A program made the translations under genes and the position numbers. This document shows, piece by piece, positions 58,912-64,000 of a stretch of 64,000 nt of DNA. The stretch's first letter is position 1. The number at the start of each line of letters is the position of its first letter. Under the pieces are notes generated by a model, which saw only the letters and a program-made list of their open reading frames with translations, did not search any database and was not told where the DNA came from. The stretch comes from Lycium barbarum (lineage: Eukaryota; Streptophyta; Magnoliopsida; Solanales; Solanaceae), in NCBI RefSeq assembly GCF_019175385.1, contig NC_083346.1, positions 119,787,771-119,851,770 on the forward strand, read 5' to 3'.

Positions 58912-61833
58912 TGTCACACCCTAATCCCGCTAGGGTGTGATGGGCACCCGACCCTTACTTAGAGCCGAGCGAACCCTCTGACTCTTAGTACACACATGAC
59001 CTCTTGAACTTTTAAATCAAATAAACATGAAATACATAGTAAGGCTTTCAGAAATATTCTTTTTCTTTGTTCTCAAATCAAACAAAATCTGTAATCTTAT
59101 GGAATTTATCACATAACACAAAATGACACATCGGCTGATGGAGCCGCTTACAAAACTGACATTCTATGCCCACAACTCTGTCTGCAAAGTCTCTAACATC
59201 AATCAGAAATCATAGCACATATACTCTGACTCGGCAACACTCCAGGAGCAAATGGAGCTTGCCATGTTCGCTGGAACATCTTCTATAATAGCTTCAACTC
59301 ATCTGGGTGTACCTGCGTGGCATGAAACGTAGCCCCCGAAGAAAGGGGGTCAGTACGGAATATGTACTGAGCATGTAAGGCATGGAATACAGAAAAGAGG
59401 ATCATAACTGAAACACAGATTTACTAGAATCAAGTATGACCTTTTAAAACATCAAAGCACTTGCCTTTTTAAATGAAAATCATGCATATCCATATCATAT
59501 ATCATATATACAGATAACGTGTCCCGGCCCTCCTGTGAGGGACTCGGTGGACAAACTCATACATGTCCACATCATATATCATACGTGCGTAACGTGTCCC
59601 GGCCCTCCAGTGAGGGACTCGGTGGATAGAATTATGCGTGTCACATCATATATCATGTATACATATAACGTGTCTCAGCCCTCTATTGAGGGACTCGGTG
59701 GATCAGATTTACATAACGTGTCCCGGCTCTCTATTGCGGGTCTCGGTGAATAAAGTCATCATATGCCATCCTGGCCGCTATCCCCGTATCATCATATCAT
59801 CATATACATATACATATAACGTGTCCCGGCCCGTAAGTGAGAGGGACTCGGTGAACAATGCAGAGGAGTGCGCACGATAACATACCCGGCTCGGGACTCG
59901 GTGAATAGACATATTGAGGCTTGCACGAACAGAGTCGTGAGAAACTATATGCATATAAACCAAGACTCAATAGATAAGTATACTTACCGACATCTGAAGG
60001 CTCAGAGACAAGTTTCGAGTCAATCCGACTTAGTATGAGAAAGTTATGAGCGTTTGAAGTACAGAACCTTCTACGAACATTTCAGAAGCCATTTTTGGAA
60101 AATCGAAGCAACAATCATACCAAGTACCTTTCGGATATCGTATGGATCAAATCAAATATAGCTTTTGGAATCATATGTACATATCAAAATGTATCAGAGA
60201 CTTAACGGAATAATCAGACGTGCTATCATTTGAAAACCAAGACATTAGTCATATTAAATACCTTTCGAATGTCACTGTGGATTATATCAGAATAGAACTT
60301 CGGGGATCATATATACGTACCAAGATATATCAAAGACTCAATGAGATGATCAAAACGAACTATCATTTGAAATCAAGACAACTGTCATATCAAATATCTT
60401 TCGAATGCCACTCGGAAACATATCAAATAGAACTCCGAAGATCATAGATACGTATCAAAACCATACGAAATGGCTTATGAAAATCAAGAACGTTAGCCAT
60501 CCTAGTGGCTCTAAGAATAGGAATTTCTTTGGAATCATATGCATATCGTCTGTTCGTTTTACACAGATCATGCCAAAAGAAAGAAAGGGTAAGCCTTACA
60601 TACCCGTTCCACGTCCAATTAGCTACGCTTATTCGTCCAATCTTGCTAGTCTACATTCAAGATAATTGTCATACTCATTAGACTCATCGACATACACTTG
60701 TCTTAGTATTCCAAATGAGTTCACTTATATTCTACCGAAATTTCGGCAGCATTTTCCCTGTAAATACACCATCCCCGAGAATCTAACTCGGCCAACTTAT
60801 CAATCAACAATCCCAGAATTTATCTCGGCCAAATTATCAACAACAGTACCAACAATCATGCCAACAATATCAACAATCAATTCAAGACGCATTCTAACAT
60901 TAACAACCCTTGTCACATAATTCAACGACCTTTCATTTATATCCAATTCAATCACATATAGTCAAGTTAACACCAATGATCCCACATTCAAATATTAATC
61001 TGAAATCTTTCTAACATGATTCAAGAATACTTCAAACGATTTACATAAGATGCCAAACAACCCAATCAACATTTTACTTCGCCTGAAACCTTCCAAATTC
61101 AACAAGAACAATAACAACACATTTCATTCTTTCAAGCTCATGAATTATACCTATCACCCGAATCCTTCTCAACTCAACATAACCAACAACAACACTTTCT
61201 TTCCTTCCAAATTCATGAACTATAATAATAGTCTATGCATTAACAACTTTATTCTCATAATGACAAGAAACTATACTAATATCAAATTAACTTCTTCAAC
61301 ACTCCCACAACAATTACAACTTCATTTCAAGCCATCAAATCTTCATTTTTATTATGGAATCCACAACAACAACAATCAAAATACTAAACAAAATCAATCC
61401 ATTTGTTCTACACACACCACTATATTCGGCCACAACATCAACACACACATGTACCATGAATTCCATCCATTTCTACATACTTCAACATACATAATCATCT
61501 CTAACACATGTGAAAGAAGATTGAACACATACCTTTCCTCCATGTGGGCCAAAGCCCACCACACTTGGACGGCTACAATAATCCTTTCAAGAAGTTTCTT
61601 GAGTTTCTTGTGAAATTTCCATTTTGCCCCTAACCTTTCACCATATTACCATGAACCATTTTGCGAATTTTCCTTTTTACCCTTAGTCTTTCTCAATATT
61701 TCCATACTAATAGTATTCATAAATAATATTCATAACCAACTTGTACATTAAAATAATTTTGGAAAATGGTCTTGCCCTCAACTTACCACGACTTCCTCGA
61801 AATATCCAAACGTACAAAATACGGGCTATAACA
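58912..61833 (-). repeat. 5' LTR of the outer element
   Basis: 2922 bp, with the same ends as the LTR at 45023-48224. It is shorter mainly because of one deletion of about 275 bp at 61536, corresponding to about 47648-47930 of the other LTR. In the aligned parts I saw roughly 1-2.5% mismatches. It contains the same hairpin repeats (59517-59905). Confidence 0.9.
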
Positions 61834-61885
61834 GATCTCCTACACCATGGCAACAATTTTACTTGTTACGTTAAGGCTCCACTTA
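61834..61885 (-). mobile_element. SINE, 5' part, split by an LTR element
   Basis: GATCTCCTACACCATGGCAA..TTGTTACGTTAAGGCTCC is the tRNA-like 5' end (minus orientation) of the SINE whose other half is at 44884-45022. Joined across the insertion, the two halves give the usual element order. Confidence 0.85.
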
Positions 61886-62750
61886 GACCTCAAAAAGGGC
61901 TACTTGCATAAATCAACCTTAATGTTTTAGCAGATGTCCACCTAATATCAGATGATTACACTAAAAAATAAAAATAAAAATGAATGACACCATTTATATC
62001 GCGATTCAGCTTGGAATCCTCCGTAGTCTTGGTTTTCATTTCAATCAAAGCTGAAAAAAATCTGGGAAAAAGAGAGAAAAAGGTAATATTTAGATCAAGT
62101 TGACAAAACTGAAGCAGTTGATTATGAGTTTGGTTGCATAATTAAAGAGGGTCCCATTCATTATGTGATTAAAACTTAACTAGAAGACCCGACACATGAA
62201 CATGGGGCTTGTGGAAAAATATATACTATGTGGAACCAAGAGATATGTTGTACAATGGTCCACAACCTAAATTTGTTTGGACGTCTTGATATTTTCGTCC
62301 ACATTTTTATATTGAATTTTAAATTATACGAACCGACAATGAAAGTAAATATTTATGTGACTAGAAGTATATCATACTATCTTGGCTCTTAAAAAAAAGG
62401 GGAAAAAAAATACTATCTTGGCTCTTTCGTTCTTCTTTTTATTTTTTCCTTTTAATAGAAGTATTTTCTTGTTCTAATCAATCAATTTTTTATAAGCTTC
62501 TACACCAATTGATATTGTTATAGACATTTCTCTCTCAACGGACAATTGAAATTAATAAATGTCTATGTTTTTTTTTTTTTGGTTCATTATTATAGGCAAT
62601 GACAAAAATGAAAGCTAAGGGAAAGGTATATTAGACTTGCTCGATAGAAGGAGAGGTGGCCTGCGGGGGAGGGATTATAGGCAATGACAAAGATGAAAAA
62701 TATTTTCTTTAAAATATGAGAAAAATGTTTTCCTAAAAAATTTGACGATA
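61886..62750. other. Intergenic, no gene seen
   Basis: AT-rich. About 62155-62225 (TTATGTGATTAAAACTTAAC..CATGAACATGGGGCTTGTGG) and 62597-62630 (AAAGCTAAGGGAAAGGTATA) are diverged pieces of the 139-bp repeat unit. Confidence 0.5.
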
Positions 62751-62929
62751 AACATAGTCCGGACAAATAAAAACACACCAGCACCATCCATCCACACCCC
62801 CTACCTGCCTACCCCCACCCCCAACCACCAACCACCTCCACCCCATACCTCCACTCCCTATTCCACGCTTACCCCACCTCCCAAATGTCTACCCCCACCA
62901 TCAGAATTTACATTTCGAATTTAAAAATT

Positions 62930-64000
62930 GGATACCAAATACAAGAAAACGAGTAAGGAAAATCACTTATTTTTTGAGAAAATACTTTCTGGGAAAACAT
63001 TTTCCTTTATACTAAACACATCCATATAACAAAAACATCATAATTTGCAGAACCAAATGCCCAAATCTGAAAATGTCATAAAAGCCTTAAACCTCTACAT
63101 TGCAAATAACTATAAAATAGGATTATAACTAACCTGGAGGTCTCAATCTAGCTCTTTTACGTTTAGGTTTGTTACCTGGCCTTCGCTTTGATAAATGCGT
63201 ATAAGTTAAGTTATGAAAAGCAACACTTGATGATGGTGGAATCCATGGAACCCTAAATCGGAAATTGTTGAATAAATTACTGAGTTCAGGTACCGGAGTT
63301 ATGATGGTGATCGGCGGAGCAAAAACGGATACAGGTCGAGTCGATAAGAGTGCTGTTGAAAAAATAGGTCGGATTATCGATCTCAGGGCTCCGAAACCAA
63401 TTTTTGGTAGCTCGATGATTTGCCAAAAATGGCTGGAGATAGCTGTGATTTCGCGTGGGAGAGATGGTTTAGGGCTATTGTGTTCATTTTGTGTTTTGTG
63501 GAAAATGAAAGAAACCTGGGTGGTTTAGGGAGGCTGGATCTTTGGACCAATTTGGGCTGAGATGGGAATTAAACGGGCAATTTGCATGATTGTTTTTATT
63601 CGGGGTGGTCTTTAATTTTTGTCTTCCGCTAAATACCTCTGTTCCGAGTTTGAATCCCAGCTCTGTCAAAAATTTTAAAAAAGAATTGCAACATAGAAGT
63701 TGGATTCACAAGGCAGAGTTTTGCAGTTCAGGTAGAGTTTTGCTACCTTCAGGCATAAGGCAAGTTCTACCTTAAGGCAGAGTATTGTCTATAGGTATAA
63801 GGCAAAAACTCTACCTTAAGTTAGATGTTTGCATTAAGGCAAGAAAAGAAAAAATCTTTTACTCAGTTAGAATTTTGAAAATTCTGCCTTAAGGCCTAAC
63901 TTTTGCCCGAATAGGCCTAGATTTGGGTCGGGTAGGGTCAGGTCTTTTTACCATGTAGACTGGAAAAAAAAATCCATGTGGATTCAATTAAATGACGTGT
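62930..64000 (-). repeat. Segmental duplicate of the 36.6-38.1 kb region
   Basis: The order of landmarks matches 36600-38110: ACCAAATGCCCAAATCTGAA, the exon-1 homologue, GGACCAATTTGGGCTGA, the GGGCAATTTGCA repeat, AAGGCAGAGTTTTGCAG, and finally GTGGATTcAATTAAATGACG. Divergence is clearly visible (several percent, with small indels). It runs off the right edge. The left boundary may reach back to about 62700, where a C-rich stretch resembles 36410-36480. Confidence 0.88.
63134..63401 (-). pseudogene. Truncated copy of exon 1 of the 184-aa mitochondrial-type gene
   Basis: 268 bp homologous to exon 1 at 36819-37083, with one in-frame 3-bp insertion. The whole exon is still open (GFGALRSIIRPIFSTALLST.., ..KPKRKRARLRPPG) and keeps the splice donor CAG|GTTAGT. 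However, the start codon position reads ATT, and one extra base lies just upstream, so no in-frame ATG precedes it. Exons 2 and 3 are absent downstream within the window (checked to 61.9 kb). It is most likely a dead partial duplicate. Confidence 0.8.

Larger units (their letters stand above)
45023..61833 (-). mobile_element. Outer LTR retrotransposon, non-coding (LARD-like), 16.8 kb
   Basis: Two LTRs in the same orientation bound it (3' LTR 45023-48224, 5' LTR 58912-61833 on the minus strand). The primer-binding site is next to the 5' LTR and a purine tract next to the 3' LTR. The flanks are GATCA (45018-45022) and GATCT (61834-61838), a 5-bp target duplication with one mismatch. Without the inner insertion the internal region is about 3.4 kb and shows no gag, protease, reverse transcriptase or integrase ORF on either strand. 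Long LTRs with a short non-coding interior fit the LARD class, which must borrow proteins from a related autonomous element. Confidence 0.88.

Overview
The window is nuclear DNA of a flowering plant, almost certainly a member of the Solanaceae. It is AT-rich, its genes are split by short GT..AG introns, and it carries Solanaceae-type SINEs (one with a (TTG)n tail), Stowaway-like MITEs, CACTA, Mutator-like and hAT-like elements and plant LTR retrotransposons. Gene density is low; about half of the window is recognisable mobile DNA. LAYOUT. 1-7.8 kb: a 3.26-kb solo LTR (207-3468, target duplication GGCAA), a non-autonomous CACTA element (3634-5514, target duplication TAT) and two Stowaway-like MITEs. 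7.9-8.5 kb: a small gene for a 67-80 aa basic protein, with a tandem duplication just downstream. 8.5-20.9 kb: mostly intergenic, with one intact tRNA-Cys(GCA) gene at 11497-11568, SINEs, MITEs and a 783-bp element with terminal inverted repeats. 21.2-37.1 kb is the gene-rich core: a secreted LRR protein (+), an HMG-box chromatin protein in eight exons (-, convergent with the LRR gene), a Mutator-like element with long inverted repeats and a transposase remnant, ribosomal protein eS26 (-), and a basic, probably mitochondrial 184-aa protein in three exons (-). 37.2-44.8 kb: dispersed repeats, a small Mutator-type MITE, and a 139-bp tandem array split by a 3.8-kb transposon that carries a gene-like fragment. 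44.9-61.9 kb is a three-level nest: a SINE is interrupted by a 16.8-kb LTR element with long LTRs and no coding capacity (minus orientation), which is itself interrupted by a 7.3-kb non-autonomous Athila/Tat-like retrotransposon (plus orientation). 62.7-64.0 kb: a second, truncated copy of the first exon and promoter of the 184-aa protein gene, running off the window. GENES TOGETHER. The host genes are housekeeping or regulatory: translation (eS26, tRNA-Cys, possibly the mitochondrial protein), chromatin (HMGB) and an extracellular LRR protein. The LRR/HMGB neighbour pair looks like a block kept since the split from Arabidopsis, where related genes lie close together on chromosome 5 (from memory). 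The eS26 promoter has telo boxes and TGGGCY site II motifs, and the 184-aa gene also has site II motifs, consistent with co-regulation of the translation machinery. MOST INTERESTING. The inner retrotransposon has lost gag-pol but keeps a 429-aa ORF. In front of that ORF lies a host-like pyrimidine-rich leader with a plausible 627-bp intron. The same CGCGATCGCG palindrome clusters occur upstream of the LTR TATA box and inside this putative intron. Several insertions can be ordered because their pre-insertion sequence is also in the window. LIMITS. Exon borders come from splice consensus and reading frame by eye. Family names rest on recognition, not on searches.
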